64,000 nucleotides of DNA from Candidatus Kosakonia sp. 282A-S69 (GCF_029433855.1 NZ_JAROAU010000003.1:2540756-2604755); one strand, 5' to 3'. Counted from the stretch's first letter, positions 1 through 9,008 are shown. Numbers and translations: made by a program. Notes: generated by a model from the sequence alone, not told the origin.

Positions 1-77
1 CGGAATTGGTAGACGCGCTAGCTTCAGGTGTTAGTGTCCTTACGGACGTGGGGGTTCAAGTCCCCCCCCTCGCACCA
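1..77 (+). tRNA. tRNA-Leu (CAG), 3' part
   Basis: Decodes CUG leucine codons. The window starts inside the gene: about the first 10 bases of the acceptor/D region are missing. The D-loop, the CAG anticodon at 25-27, the long class II variable arm, the T arm (GGTTCAAGTCC) and the encoded CCA at 75-77 are all readable and match, as remembered, the E. coli leuVPQ-type tRNA. In K-12 this tRNA cluster also lies beside yjjZ, which agrees with the next gene. No integrase or attachment-site duplication is seen next to it. Confidence 0.95.
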
Positions 78-112
78 GATATCTTGCTCCCTCCTCTTCG
101 TTCCCCCCTCTG

Positions 113-352
113 TTACAACACCGTTTTCAAATTCAGCAGCAGCAAAATAACGCCGCCGATCAAAGCAATGCTTGATGGCAACAGAACGTAATGACGTAAA
201 CGTTTGTGGTAAAGCATTACTGGCGTCAATAATAAACCCAGTAAAATCACCGCGCGCCAGCTGTTCACCGACAGGTCTGCCAGCACTAATGCGGCTACAA
301 TCATGCCCGGAAAAACGATCCCCCAACGACTTCCCAACGCGCGCTGCAGCAT
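113..352 (-). CDS. yjjZ: YjjZ-like DUF1435 small membrane protein
   Basis: A 79-residue protein with three hydrophobic stretches (about residues 12-26, 33-47 and 57-75), so probably a small inner membrane protein. It resembles the DUF1435 family; E. coli YjjZ lies in the same place between the leu tRNA genes and fhuF. No biochemical function is known to me. A Fur-like box lies just upstream at 371-389 and fits iron control, shared with nearby fhuF. The ATG at 352 gives the family's usual length. Confidence 0.7.
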   Translation of the reverse strand: MLQRALGSRWGIVFPGMIVAALVLADLSVNSWRAVILLGLLLTPVMLYHKRLRHYVLLPSSIALIGGVILLLLNLKTVL

Positions 353-370
353 GGTTTCATCTCTTTAATC

Positions 371-389
371 ACGAATGATAACCAATATC
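371..389 (-). promoter_or_regulatory. Possible Fur box upstream of yjjZ
   Basis: Read on the minus strand, the 19 bases match the Fur consensus at 13 of 19 positions by my count, including GATA and TTATCATT blocks. It lies 19 bases upstream of the yjjZ start. Inference only; no promoter elements were confirmed. Confidence 0.45.
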
Positions 390-598
390 ATATGATAAAA
401 TTTCTCATCTGTCAGCGCGTTCGCACAGTCTTAAGATTCTGCATCTTCTAATGACAGTCATTGAGTAAGGTGATAAATTAAGCACCGCTTAAATAAAAAT
501 TCTTATTACTAATATTTCGCGATGACGATTTAGTCGCGCAACTTTATTTAATGACTCATAACGCACTGAAAATCTGCGGATAAATACGACTTATAGGT

Positions 599-1663
599 AT
601 GACATCACAAACATGGCAATCTCTTTGTAATAAGAGATATCGATTGTCCCTACGTCTCTTTTTACTGCTCAACGCCATTTCAGCACTCTTTTCTATGGTG
701 GTGCCGCTCTATAATCTGCACGCCGTAACCCTGCCGGTTGGCGCGATCTTCCTGCTCAGCGCGGTGTTGCCCGCGTGGCACAAATTTTACCCCAGAAGCA
801 AAATCAACATCACACTGATCTCACTCCTCTTTGGCTGCTTGTGGGCGTGGCATGTTGTACTTAAAGCAAAACTGATAGGAGATGATGCTTCGGCCTACCT
901 GCTGGTGGCGCTGCTTAGCGTTCTGTTTATCGGCACTATCGCCTTCTCCAATAATGTCATCGCCTTCCTGCTCCACTCCCTACCGCTTTTTGTGACCAGC
1001 TTGTGGCTGAATGAATCGGAGAGCTGTATGCGCCTCATCTATAGCTTCTCTCTGCCCGTGGTCGGGATTGCCATTCAGCATGCTATTCAGAAGCGCAACG
1101 ATAATTTCGCCCGCGCCTTGATGCAGCGGTTAATGCAGGAGCGGAAAACGCTGAACGACCTGAGCATGCTTGACCCGCTCACCGGTCTCTATAACCGCCG
1201 TGGATTGCAGCATAAGCTTGATAACCTCCTTGCCGTCGATGACAGCAGCCGCTTTGTTTTGCTGTTGGATATCGATCACTTCAAGGCCTATAACGACCAT
1301 TACGGGCACATGATGGGCGATCAGGCGCTTATTCGCGTCTCGGCTGCGCTCCGCGACGCGGTGCGCTCACGGGATATTGTGGCGCGCTTCGGCGGCGAAG
1401 AGTTCATGATTTTATTAAACAATATCGATCAGGAGCAGGCGCGGCTGGCCGCAGAACATATCCGCCAGCGGGTTTACGATTTGAAGATCCCCCACATGTT
1501 TAACGAGAGTGTCGCCACGAATGTCACCGTCAGTATTGGTATTGCGCCGTTGCAGAATAACGATATTGATGCGGCCCTGACGCAGGCCGATAAGGCGCTG
1601 TATGAAGCCAAAAATTTAGGTCGCAACAATATTCTGGTCAGCGGAGACTTACAGCTCGCCTGA
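599..1663 (+). CDS. Membrane-bound diguanylate cyclase (GGDEF)
   Basis: Makes cyclic di-GMP from two GTP. The first ~170 residues hold about six hydrophobic helices, a membrane sensor of no recognised class. A short helical linker follows (about 178-195), then a complete GGDEF domain beginning LDPLTGLYNRRGL. The active-site motif is GGEEF at residues 265-269 and the inhibitory site RSRD lies at 256-259, five residues upstream as usual, so product feedback is likely. Length is 354 residues. The gene stands alone between yjjZ and fhuF, a position without a cyclase in K-12. The SD ahead of the ATG is weak. Which c-di-GMP output it serves cannot be told here. Confidence 0.9.
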   Translation: MTSQTWQSLCNKRYRLSLRLFLLLNAISALFSMVVPLYNLHAVTLPVGAIFLLSAVLPAWHKFYPRSKINITLISLLFGCLWAWHVVLKAKLIGDDASAYLLVALLSVLFIGTIAFSNNVIAFLLHSLPLFVTSLWLNESESCMRLIYSFSLPVVGIAIQHAIQKRNDNFARALMQRLMQERKTLNDLSMLDPLTGLYNRRGLQHKLDNLLAVDDSSRFVLLLDIDHFKAYNDHYGHMMGDQALIRVSAALRDAVRSRDIVARFGGEEFMILLNNIDQEQARLAAEHIRQRVYDLKIPHMFNESVATNVTVSIGIAPLQNNDIDAALTQADKALYEAKNLGRNNILVSGDLQLA

Positions 1664-1719
1664 CGTGCGCTGGCGCTAACTTTACGATAAACATCTTGCT
1701 ATCGGTTTAACCTCTGGAT

Positions 1720-1738
1720 AGGATTGGCAATCATTATC
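1720..1738 (+). promoter_or_regulatory. Fur box upstream of fhuF
   Basis: A CATTATC block preceded by AAT matches the Fur consensus at 13 of 19 positions by my count. It lies 27 bases before the fhuF start. FhuF is a known Fur target in E. coli, so the assignment is likely. Confidence 0.6.
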
Positions 1739-1765
1739 ATTTAGATTCCTTCTCCAGCTGGGGCT

Positions 1766-2554
1766 ATGGCATACCGTACCGCATCGATTACGCAACATGT
1801 TATCTGGCAAAGTCCGCTTTATGATGAGCGCGACTCGCTGGCTACTGCCATGCGTGAAGCTATTGCCAGCACGCGGGCCCATCTGCTCGATTTTCTGCGC
1901 CTTAACGAAGCGGCTCCCCATCAGGCAATGACACTGGCGGAATGGTCGCGCCCGACGGCATTAAGCTCACTTATTGCCACCTACTCCGACCATATCTACC
2001 GTAACAATCCCACTCAGCCGCGTGAAAGCAAGCCACTACTCTCATTATGGGCGCAATGGTATCTCGGCTTGATGGTGCCTCCGCTGTTACTGACGCTGTT
2101 AACGCAAAAGAGCGCGCTGGATTTAGATCCCGATAACTTCCACGTTGAATTTCACGAAAGCGGGCGCGCCGCCTGCTTCTGGATCGATGTTCAACAGGAT
2201 CACAGCCTGACGCTGAAAAGTGATGCCGAACGTATTGCCGCTCTGGTCACTCATACCATCCAGCCCGTTATCAAGGCGCTGGAAGCGACAGGCGATATCA
2301 ATGGCAAACTTATCTGGAGCAACACCGGTTACCTGATTAACTGGTATCTGGGCGAGATGATGCCGCTTATCGGCGAAGCCCGGCTGGCCGCCCTGCGCCA
2401 GACCTGCTTTTTCGAAAAAACGCTTGCCGACGGTAGCGACAACCCACTATGGCGCACGGTGGTACTGCGCGACGGCGCGCTGGTACGCCGGACATGCTGC
2501 CAGCGCTATCGCCTGCCGGATGTTCAGCAGTGCGGCGACTGTACGCTGAAATAA
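1766..2554 (+). CDS. fhuF: Ferric siderophore reductase FhuF
   Basis: Cytoplasmic 2Fe-2S protein that reduces ferric iron held in hydroxamate siderophores such as ferrioxamine B and ferrichrome, releasing Fe(II). The protein is 262 residues, as in E. coli. The C-terminal iron-sulfur signature CC-x10-C-x2-C is present at C244, C245, C256 and C259. A Fur-like box precedes the gene. It is functionally linked to the FoxA-like and FcuA-like receptors and the siderophore ABC importer at 36-47 kb. The ATG at 1766 follows CTGGGG, an acceptable SD. Confidence 0.93.
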   Translation: MAYRTASITQHVIWQSPLYDERDSLATAMREAIASTRAHLLDFLRLNEAAPHQAMTLAEWSRPTALSSLIATYSDHIYRNNPTQPRESKPLLSLWAQWYLGLMVPPLLLTLLTQKSALDLDPDNFHVEFHESGRAACFWIDVQQDHSLTLKSDAERIAALVTHTIQPVIKALEATGDINGKLIWSNTGYLINWYLGEMMPLIGEARLAALRQTCFFEKTLADGSDNPLWRTVVLRDGALVRRTCCQRYRLPDVQQCGDCTLK

Positions 2555-2572
2555 CGTTATACGCAGGAACAG

Positions 2573-2600
2573 AAAAGGGGCGATCATTCGCCCCTTTTTG
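2573..2600. terminator. Bidirectional terminator fhuF / PTS IIC
   Basis: GGGGCG pairs with CGCCCC around a short ATCATT loop, with A4 on the left and T5 on the right. It sits between two convergent genes and can stop both. Confidence 0.8.
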
Positions 2601-2602
2601 TA

Positions 2603-3946
2603 TCAGGCAACCTGTCGATTTTCCTCTTCTGCGCGACGCGCCTCTTCCGCCTCCTGCTCCAGCAGCTGCTTCTCATACACCTTGAAGAAGGGGTAGTAGA
2701 TAACTGCGGAAATCGCGGCGAGGAGCAGCACCAGCACAGCGGCGCGGAAATCCCAGCCTAATGCCCACGCTGCGCCAATCGGTGCGGGTGCGGTCCACGG
2801 CACAACCGAAATCACGCGCCCAATCAGATCCATCTTCATCACCGCCCAGGCAATGATCGCGTTGAGCGTCGGTGCCAGCAGGAAGGGGATAAAAAATACC
2901 GGGTTCATCACGATGGGCGTACCGAAAATTACCGGTTCATTGATGTTAAACAGGCTTGGCACAACGCTGAGACGGCCAATAGAACGTAAATGAACCGAGC
3001 GGCTGCGTAGGTAGCAGAACACCAGCCCCATGGTCGCACCCGACCCACCGATCACAATAAAGAAGGTCCAGAACGCCTCCATAAAGATATGCGGCAGCGG
3101 CGCGCTTTGTGCCAGCGCGCTCTGGTTAATACCCAGGTTGGTCAACCAGAACATCTGCAGCATGCCGGAGACAATCGCTGCGCCGTGGATACCGGCAAAC
3201 CAGAGCAGATGCCCAATAATCACCGCCAGCAGGATCGCAGGAAGAGAGTCCGCCGCCGACACCAGCGGTTTAAACAGCGCCATGATCGCCTGTGGGATCA
3301 ACATATTGAACTGCGACTGAATCAGCAGGCTGAGCGGATAGAGCGTCAGCACCACCACCAGCACCGGAATCAGCAGATCGAAGGAGTTCTTGATCATCGG
3401 CGGCACCTGGTCCGGCAAGCGGATGCCAATATTGTGCGCCTTCAGAAAACGCATCATCTCCACGCAGTAGATTGCGACAAGGATTGCGGTGAAAATGCCG
3501 GTGCCACCCAGGCTGTCCACCGGCAGCGTGCCGCTGGTTTTCGGCGCGGCGACGAGTAAAAACGCCATCAGCGACAGCATCGCGCACATAAAGGGATCGA
3601 GCTGATATGTCTTCGCATAGTGCTTGCCGAGGTTATAGGCGATAGCGGCGCATATGTAGATCGACATGATCCCCATCGTCATATCAAACGGTGTAAGGAT
3701 CCGCCCTTCATACTGCTTCGCCAGATCCAGCCAGGCGCGGGCAAAACCCCATGTGGTATCCGGCGAAAAAGGGGGATAAGCAAACACCAGTAAAAATGAA
3801 CCGACAATCATGAAGGGCATCGCGGAGATAAAGCCGTCGCGGATGGCCATCACGTGGCGCTGGGAAGAGATACGCCCGGCTATCGGGCTGACGTAGTTTT
3901 CAATAAACCGAAAGATAAGATTAAACGCAGCATGGTTAGCAGACAT
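2603..3946 (-). CDS. PTS system IIC component, cellobiose/chitobiose type
   Basis: Membrane channel of a lactose/cellobiose-family phosphotransferase system (CelB/ChbC type), moving a beta-linked disaccharide or similar sugar across the inner membrane while IIB phosphorylates it. The protein is 447 residues from the chosen start, with about ten hydrophobic segments and the family motif NINEPVIFGTPI near residue 330. The charged C-terminus is probably helical. The open frame extends 36 codons further upstream, but the ATG at 3946 has a strong AGGAG and matches family N-termini (HVMAIRDGF). No IIA, IIB or sugar hydrolase gene is adjacent, so it must borrow these from elsewhere; the substrate is unknown. 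Confidence 0.85.
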   Translation of the reverse strand: MSANHAAFNLIFRFIENYVSPIAGRISSQRHVMAIRDGFISAMPFMIVGSFLLVFAYPPFSPDTTWGFARAWLDLAKQYEGRILTPFDMTMGIMSIYICAAIAYNLGKHYAKTYQLDPFMCAMLSLMAFLLVAAPKTSGTLPVDSLGGTGIFTAILVAIYCVEMMRFLKAHNIGIRLPDQVPPMIKNSFDLLIPVLVVVLTLYPLSLLIQSQFNMLIPQAIMALFKPLVSAADSLPAILLAVIIGHLLWFAGIHGAAIVSGMLQMFWLTNLGINQSALAQSAPLPHIFMEAFWTFFIVIGGSGATMGLVFCYLRSRSVHLRSIGRLSVVPSLFNINEPVIFGTPIVMNPVFFIPFLLAPTLNAIIAWAVMKMDLIGRVISVVPWTAPAPIGAAWALGWDFRAAVLVLLLAAISAVIYYPFFKVYEKQLLEQEAEEARRAEEENRQVA

Positions 3947-4281
3947 CGTCGATCTCCTGTCAGAGTTGCAAGGTAATGACAACAGCAGCGGTGCAGCCGT
4001 GCCGCGATCGGTTTCGGATGGTTGAAACCATGCTGTCTGGCAGAACAGCATCACAACTGAGTAGCGTAGGCTTCATATGAGGCTCTTTTTATTTTAGGGT
4101 CAGGGGAGTGACAAAATGAGTATTAACCTGCCCTGAGAACACTGCAACAGGTTCATGTAACCGGTTTCCGCGATTGTGAAGGGGATCGAGAAACGTAATG
4201 TAAGCGGTTTGTCATGATGGATTATTTACAGAGATAACTCGCTTGTGACAGATTAGCTGCGGTCTTTCCCAGGAGAACATC
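3947..4281. other. Intergenic region with possible LacI-type half-palindrome
   Basis: This 335-base divergent spacer holds no credible gene. At 4156-4167, TGTAACCGGTTT has the AACCGGTT core common to LacI/GalR-family operators, and a related AAGCGGTTT lies at about 4202-4210. These could control the PTS gene. Inference only; no LacI-family gene is nearby. Confidence 0.25.
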
Positions 4282-4740
4282 ATGAGTTTGCAGTCCGTGC
4301 GGCAATTCTTTGCCGATAACGCCCCTGATATCGATATTATTGAACTCAATCAAAGTACAGCAACCGTTGCGCTGGCGGCCGCGGCCCATCGCGTCGAGCC
4401 GGGCCAGATCGCCAAGACGCTATCGTTAAAGGTGAAAAACGAGGTCATTCTGGTTGTCGCGAAAGGTGATGCCCGGCTTGATAACAAAAAACTGAAAAAC
4501 ACCTTTGGTGCCAAAGCGCGGATGCTGAGCAGCGATGAAGTAGTCACGATTACCGGCCATCCGGTCGGTGGCGTCTGCCCTTTTGGGCTGGAAACGCCGC
4601 TGGCGGTCTATTGCGATGTCTCGCTCAAACAGTATCAGGAAGTGTTACCGGCCGCTGGCGCGATTCACAGCGCGGTCCGTATTTCACCGGAACGCATGGC
4701 GGCGCTGACGTCCGCAAAGTGGATTGACGTTTGCTTGTAG
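4282..4740 (+). CDS. YbaK/EbsC-family aminoacyl-tRNA deacylase
   Basis: A 152-residue single-domain protein of the YbaK/ProX editing fold, which hydrolyses mischarged aminoacyl-tRNA in trans. Family signatures include the lysine in AKTLSLKV (about residue 47) and the GHPVGGVCPFG loop near residues 93-103. The E. coli relative with a similar domain is YeaK, though I do not claim orthology. The start has AGGAG seven bases upstream. It is a single gene with no operon partner; its tRNA and amino-acid specificity cannot be read from sequence. Confidence 0.85.
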   Translation: MSLQSVRQFFADNAPDIDIIELNQSTATVALAAAAHRVEPGQIAKTLSLKVKNEVILVVAKGDARLDNKKLKNTFGAKARMLSSDEVVTITGHPVGGVCPFGLETPLAVYCDVSLKQYQEVLPAAGAIHSAVRISPERMAALTSAKWIDVCL

Positions 4741-4790
4741 TGTCGCTGCGCCAGGCCCGGTCCTGGCGCTTACGCGCAATGAAGTGAGCG

Positions 4791-5462
4791 TTACATCAGC
4801 TCTGATGCCGCCCGGGTACTGGGCGGAATCCAGGTCAGAATATCTGCGGCATCAAGTAAACCGACGTCGGAGGTTACGCCCAATTTTGTCATCGCATTGA
4901 ATTTGTGCGCGCGGATGGTTTTCACATTGCGGTCGAGCTGCGAGGCGATCTCCGCAATGGAAAAGCCCCGCGTCATATAGTGCAAAATCTCCCTTTCGGT
5001 TGGGCTTAGCATACGAAACTGGCTGACGTAGCCATGATTGATCATGTTCTCGTTAACCCGCCGGGTTTCACCAAGCAGCGTGGTGAGTTGTTCAAGCAGC
5101 ACCGGCAGCTCTGATGATTTACTTAAGATGCCGTGCAGGCGCGACGGAGAGAGGTGTCCCACCAGCCGCGCTTCTCTGTCATCCCCCGCCAGCACAATGC
5201 GTTGAACATCCGGGCAGGAGAGCGAAAGCAGATGCAGACACATCAGGCATTCGCGCCGCTCTTTACGCTGACCGAAAAGCGAATAGATGACCGAGAAATA
5301 GGCGGACTTTTTTAATGCCTGCCGAAACGCAATATGATCCTTAAAAAAATGAAAAGAGTAGTTTGCAAAAACGGGATCGCTGAATAAACTCTGCAACCCT
5401 TCCCGACTCATCATGCATTTTTCAATGATGGCTACATGTCCCGCTTGGCTAATGTTTTCCAT
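4791..5462 (-). CDS. bglJ: LuxR-type regulator BglJ
   Basis: A 223-residue DNA-binding protein matching E. coli BglJ, which forms a heterodimer with RcsB and relieves H-NS silencing of bgl and other loci. The N-terminal half is a receiver-like domain without a recognisable phosphorylation pocket. The C-terminal LuxR helix-turn-helix begins LSPTEREILHYMTRGFS (about residue 155) and includes NVKTIRAHKFNAM. The start lies inside the end of yjjQ with a 31-base overlap, so the pair is co-transcribed. In E. coli the operon is itself silenced by H-NS, consistent with the AT-rich leader upstream of yjjQ. Confidence 0.9.
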   Translation of the reverse strand: MENISQAGHVAIIEKCMMSREGLQSLFSDPVFANYSFHFFKDHIAFRQALKKSAYFSVIYSLFGQRKERRECLMCLHLLSLSCPDVQRIVLAGDDREARLVGHLSPSRLHGILSKSSELPVLLEQLTTLLGETRRVNENMINHGYVSQFRMLSPTEREILHYMTRGFSIAEIASQLDRNVKTIRAHKFNAMTKLGVTSDVGLLDAADILTWIPPSTRAASELM

Positions 5463-6145
5463 TCATTATGGTCTCCATATGCTGATCCTAAATTCAGCTC
5501 TTTCATACCCTGATGGCTATTAATCCATGTGTACAAATCTGCATTACTGCGTAGCGACAAACGTCGCATTGCGCTATTTTTCTGCGCGCTGACGGTTTTG
5601 TTACTTTTTTTGAGCAACATGGCGATTTGGTTTATTCCCCATCCTTTTCCAAGAAGACGTAACACTTTCCTTTCAGAGAAGGTGAGTAATTTTCGCGGCG
5701 CTGGCGTCTCCGCACAGTGCTGTCGTACCGCAGAAAGTAGCGTCGAACTCACTTTCGGAGCATTTTCGTCTCCGCCCCGTACCGCATTAACCACGCTCTC
5801 GATCGGCTCAATATCGGCGAGCAGCATAGTTTGCGGCTGGATCAAAAAGTCCACCGCGTCAGGATAAAATTCCGGAGAAATAAAGAAGAGCCAGCGCGTT
5901 TTATCGCATTGTGAGATCAAGGTGTAGTAGTGTTCACAGCGCTGCTGCGCAGACCGCAGCCCACCTGAGAAATCAATGATAACCAAGCTGCTATCCGCTA
6001 ACTGCGGCAGCGTGACCTCCTCTATCGTGGTGTAATGCGTTACCGGGTACTCAGGAAAATGATGCTCAAATATGCTGCCAATGCCGGCCCTAAGTACGGG
6101 AGCCTGGCTAATAATAATCCCGTGATTGTCGCCTGGTGATAGCAT
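5432..6145 (-). CDS. yjjQ: LuxR-type regulator YjjQ
   Basis: A 237-residue LuxR-family regulator matching E. coli YjjQ, which represses flagellar and capsule-related genes. A degenerate receiver-like N-terminus is followed by a C-terminal helix-turn-helix starting LTFSERKVLRLLGKGWG and including SNKTVSAQKNSAMRR. The frame extends six codons upstream, but the ATG at 6145 has GGAGG six bases before it and aligns with the E. coli start (MLPGC/MLSPG). It is first in the yjjQ-bglJ operon and likely H-NS controlled. It belongs to the same regulatory theme as the sigma-28-like switch at 31 kb, although no direct link is visible. Confidence 0.9.
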   Translation of the reverse strand: MLSPGDNHGIIISQAPVLRAGIGSIFEHHFPEYPVTHYTTIEEVTLPQLADSSLVIIDFSGGLRSAQQRCEHYYTLISQCDKTRWLFFISPEFYPDAVDFLIQPQTMLLADIEPIESVVNAVRGGDENAPKVSSTLLSAVRQHCAETPAPRKLLTFSERKVLRLLGKGWGINQIAMLLKKSNKTVSAQKNSAMRRLSLRSNADLYTWINSHQGMKELNLGSAYGDHNEWKTLAKRDM

Positions 6146-6691
6146 AAAAACCTCCGCTTCCATTTGCGCTTTCTATCAATCCTCGTTATGAGTATTTACT
6201 CAATCGGTACCAATAATGCGTAAATTGACAATAATGTTCCGAACCAGCCGTTATAAGAATTGTTGGAATTTATGATTAGCAATTTAATATAAATATTTAA
6301 AATCATAATATTGCCAACGTGCGTGACAACATAGCACAACGACTCTTCAAATACTTAGTGCCTTATTAAAAATAAAATAATTAAAATAAAACAATCACAT
6401 TGGATATAGATAATAAAAAACCAATAACTTTAATAAATATTTAAAGCGAGGGTTAATGTAAGAACATTAACGCTAACCAGGATTATCCGTAATATGTCGC
6501 CGCCATTAACAGAGCCTTTTTAATAAAACTCTTAAAAATATTGGATTGGCGAATACTCAAGAGAAAATTATTACCTGACTTTATTGCACACTTCTTGATC
6601 TGCGTTAGCGCCAGCCTCCCCCGCTGTTGTGCTAAAAAGAGATGTTCCGCTCCCCGGTTGCGAGCGGCGTGACCAGATAACCAGGGCAAGC
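6146..6691. other. AT-rich divergent leader yjjQ / yjjP
   Basis: About 540 bases with no credible gene. The part from 6180 to 6600 is very AT-rich, with A tracts and runs such as AATAAAATAATTAAAATAAAA. This is typical of H-NS-bound DNA, and the E. coli yjjQ promoter is a known H-NS target. Promoters for both directions must lie here, but I could not fix a single best pair. Confidence 0.5.
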
Positions 6692-7468
6692 ATGGAAACA
6701 GACCACTCAACGCAGCGAACCATTACGCGCTTGTGTATTCAGTGCGGCCTTTTTTTACTCCAGCACGGCGCAGAGAGTGCGCTGGTAGATGAGCTGCCGA
6801 CCCGTCTGGGGAGAGCGCTCGGCATGGACAGCGTTGAGAGCCTCATCTCCTCGAATGCCATTGTGCTAACCACCATTAAAGATGGCCACTGTCTGACCTC
6901 GACGCGCAAAAGCAGCGATCGCGGCATCAATATGCATGTGGTGACGGAGGTGCAACATATCGTGATCCTCGCCGAGCATAAGCTGCTGGATCTCCATGAC
7001 GTTGAGAAGCGCTTCGCCCAGGTAAAACCGTTGCGCTATCCGCGCTGGCTGGTGACGCTGATGGTCGGGCTCTCCTGCGCCTGTTTCTGCAAGCTCAATC
7101 GCGGCGGCTGGGACGGTGCGTTTATCACCTTTTGCGCCAGCAGCATTGCGATGTATGTTCGCCTGCAGCTTGCCGGGCGGCATATGCATCCGCAAATCAA
7201 CTTCTGCATTACCGCTTTTGTCGCCACAACCGTCTCCGGGCTGATGCTCACCCTGCCCGCTTTTTTGCACGCCTCAACGGTCGCGATGGCCGCCAGCGTG
7301 CTGCTGCTGGTGCCGGGTTTTCCGCTGATCAATGCCGTCGCCGACATGTTTAAAGGACATATTAATACCGGGCTGGCGCGCTGGGCGATTGCCAGCCTGT
7401 TAACGCTCGCGACCTGTATCGGCGTGGTCATGGCAATGACACTCTGGGGGCTACGCGGATGGGTATAA
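6692..7468 (+). CDS. yjjP: YjjP, ThrE-type exporter N-terminal half
   Basis: A 258-residue inner membrane protein matching E. coli YjjP, reported with YjjB to export succinate and resembling the N-terminal half of ThrE threonine/serine exporters. A soluble N-terminal region (about 1-110) holds [15 protein letters not shown]; five hydrophobic helices follow, including [14 protein letters not shown], the family signature. The frame extends upstream, but the ATG at 6692 matches the E. coli N-terminus ([12 protein letters not shown] shortly after). It overlaps yjjB by 10 bases, so translation is coupled and the two act as one split transporter. Confidence 0.92.
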   Translation: METDHSTQRTITRLCIQCGLFLLQHGAESALVDELPTRLGRALGMDSVESLISSNAIVLTTIKDGHCLTSTRKSSDRGINMHVVTEVQHIVILAEHKLLDLHDVEKRFAQVKPLRYPRWLVTLMVGLSCACFCKLNRGGWDGAFITFCASSIAMYVRLQLAGRHMHPQINFCITAFVATTVSGLMLTLPAFLHASTVAMAASVLLLVPGFPLINAVADMFKGHINTGLARWAIASLLTLATCIGVVMAMTLWGLRGWV

Positions 7469-7932
7469 TCTCGTTCTTCTACGCACTGGCACAAGATATG
7501 CTGCTGGCCGCCATTCCGGCGGTCGGCTTTGCGATGGTGTTCAACGTCCCTCACCGTGCGCTGCGCTGGTGTGCGCTGCTGGGCGCCATCGGTCACGGCT
7601 CGCGTTTTGCCATGATGCACTGGGGTTTTAATATCGAATGGTCGACGTTTGTCGCCTCAATGCTGGTAGGGTGCATCGGGATCCGCTGGTCACGCTGGTA
7701 TCTGGCGCACCCGAAGGTCTTTACTGTGGCGGCGGTCATTCCTATGTTTCCGGGGATTTCAGCCTATACGGCGATGATCTCGGCGGTAAAAATTAGCCAC
7801 GTCGGCTACAGTGAGGCTTTAATGATCCTGCTGTTGACCAACTTTCTGAAGGCCTGCTCGATCGTTGGTGCGCTGTCGATTGGTCTATCGCTGCCGGGGT
7901 TATGGATCTACCGTAGACGCCCGCGTGTTTGA
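7459..7932 (+). CDS. yjjB: YjjB, ThrE-type exporter C-terminal half
   Basis: A 157-residue membrane protein with about four or five hydrophobic helices, matching E. coli YjjB and the C-terminal half of ThrE. The [14 protein letters not shown] stretch (about residue 93) mirrors the [10 protein letters not shown] motif of YjjP, as expected for internally duplicated transporters. It is translationally coupled to yjjP. Together they form the reported succinate/dicarboxylate exporter; the true physiological substrate is less certain. Confidence 0.92.
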   Translation: MGIISFFYALAQDMLLAAIPAVGFAMVFNVPHRALRWCALLGAIGHGSRFAMMHWGFNIEWSTFVASMLVGCIGIRWSRWYLAHPKVFTVAAVIPMFPGISAYTAMISAVKISHVGYSEALMILLLTNFLKACSIVGALSIGLSLPGLWIYRRRPRV

Positions 7933-7955
7933 GCGGCATAAAAATACCTTGCAAT

Positions 7956-7970
7956 TAAATCGCACACTAT
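7956..7970. promoter_or_regulatory. Probable OhrR operator, ohrR promoter
   Basis: TAAATCGCACACTAT recurs with one change (G for A at position 11) at 8470-8484 in front of ohr. The pairing of one motif with both ohrR and ohr, and nowhere else noticed, points to autoregulated OhrR binding. Confidence 0.6.
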
Positions 7971-7984
7971 CTATATTCAAAACC

Positions 7985-8440
7985 ATGAAGAAAAACACAA
8001 GCTCCACTGCGACCGGGCAGCTCGCGTTAGATAACCAGTTTTGTTTTGCTCTCTACTCAACAAACCTGGCGCTGCATAAGCTCTATCGGCAGTTGTTAAC
8101 GCCGATGAACCTGACCTACCCGCAGTATCTGGTCATGCTGGTGCTGTGGGAGAAAGATGATATTACCGTGTCGGAGATTGGCGAGCGTCTGTTCCTCGAC
8201 TCCGCCACGCTGACGCCGCTGTTAAAGCGCCTGCAAAGCGCCGGGCTAATCGATCGCCAGCGTTCGCGGCACGATGAACGCCAGGTGGTTATTACCCTGA
8301 GCGAAAGCGGCCGTGAACTGCAGCAGCGGGCAAAAGCCATCCCGGAAGCGATACGCTGCGCGGTGGCCTGCGATGATGCGACGCTGCATGACGTCAAAAA
8401 GCAGCTTGAGCAGTTTCGCAAACAGTTTCACCAGGTATAA
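7985..8440 (+). CDS. ohrR: Organic hydroperoxide sensor OhrR (MarR family)
   Basis: A 151-residue MarR-type repressor that senses organic peroxides through an N-terminal cysteine and derepresses ohr. The reactive cysteine is C20 in [10 protein letters not shown]. Two further cysteines in [10 protein letters not shown] near residues 120-124 suggest a two-cysteine mechanism like Xanthomonas OhrR. The winged helix is around residues 55-100, with [17 protein letters not shown]. The frame runs back into yjjB, but the ATG at 7985 gives the family length. A matching operator-like motif lies 15 bases upstream and again before ohr. Confidence 0.92.
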   Translation: MKKNTSSTATGQLALDNQFCFALYSTNLALHKLYRQLLTPMNLTYPQYLVMLVLWEKDDITVSEIGERLFLDSATLTPLLKRLQSAGLIDRQRSRHDERQVVITLSESGRELQQRAKAIPEAIRCAVACDDATLHDVKKQLEQFRKQFHQV

Positions 8441-8469
8441 ATTCCCTTACGGGGATTTATGCTAATAAA

Positions 8470-8484
8470 TAAATCGCACGCTAT
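8470..8484. promoter_or_regulatory. Probable OhrR operator, ohr promoter
   Basis: TAAATCGCACGCTAT differs by one base from the site before ohrR. It lies 37 bases before the ohr start, in the position expected for a repressor site. Confidence 0.6.
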
Positions 8485-8520
8485 TTTATAGCAAACACTC
8501 AAGATAATAAGGAACCTGTC

Positions 8521-8949
8521 ATGTCTTTAGAAAAAGTTGTTTACACTGCCAAAGCCAAAGCAACCGGAGGCCGTGACGGCCGCGCAACCTCTTCTGACGG
8601 CGTCCTCGACGTCAAGCTGGGTGTGCCGAAAGAGATGGGCGGTGCGGGCGGTGAAGTAACCAACCCGGAGCAGCTGTTTGCCGCAGGCTACTCTGCCTGC
8701 TTCCTCGGCGCGATGAAGTTCGTGGCTGGCCGCGACAAAATCAGCATGCCGAAAGAGGCCTTTATCGAAGGTGAAGTGGGTATCGGTCCGCTGCCGACCG
8801 GTTTTGGTATTGAAGCCAAACTGAACATCCACCTGCCGGGAATGGATGCTGACGAAGCGAAAAAACTGGTCGACGCCGCGCACATCGTCTGCCCTTACTC
8901 CAATGCCACCCGTGGCAACATCGACGTTACGCTGAATATCATCGCGTAA
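8521..8949 (+). CDS. ohr: Organic hydroperoxide reductase Ohr
   Basis: A 142-residue thiol peroxidase of the OsmC/Ohr fold that reduces fatty-acid and other organic hydroperoxides, with lipoylated proteins as the usual electron source. The two catalytic cysteines are C60 (GYSACFLGA) and C124 (HIVCPYSNATRGN); R20 and E50 are at the expected supporting positions. It follows ohrR by 80 bases and has its own operator-like site and an AAGGAA SD. A strong terminator follows. Confidence 0.95.
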   Translation: MSLEKVVYTAKAKATGGRDGRATSSDGVLDVKLGVPKEMGGAGGEVTNPEQLFAAGYSACFLGAMKFVAGRDKISMPKEAFIEGEVGIGPLPTGFGIEAKLNIHLPGMDADEAKKLVDAAHIVCPYSNATRGNIDVTLNIIA

Positions 8950-8983
8950 CGCATCTATTTAGCCAGCATTTTTGGGAAATGAT

Positions 8984-9008
8984 AAAGCCGGGGTAACCCG
9001 GCTTTTTT
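8984..9008 (+). terminator. ohr terminator
   Basis: AAGCCGGG pairs with CCCGGCTT around a short GTAA-type loop and is followed by a T run. It closes the ohrR-ohr unit. Confidence 0.85.

Noticed and set aside
1-77. tRNA-Leu as an integration site of a genomic island
   Set aside because: No integrase, no direct repeat of the tRNA 3' end elsewhere in the window was noticed, and the following genes are in the ancestral order.
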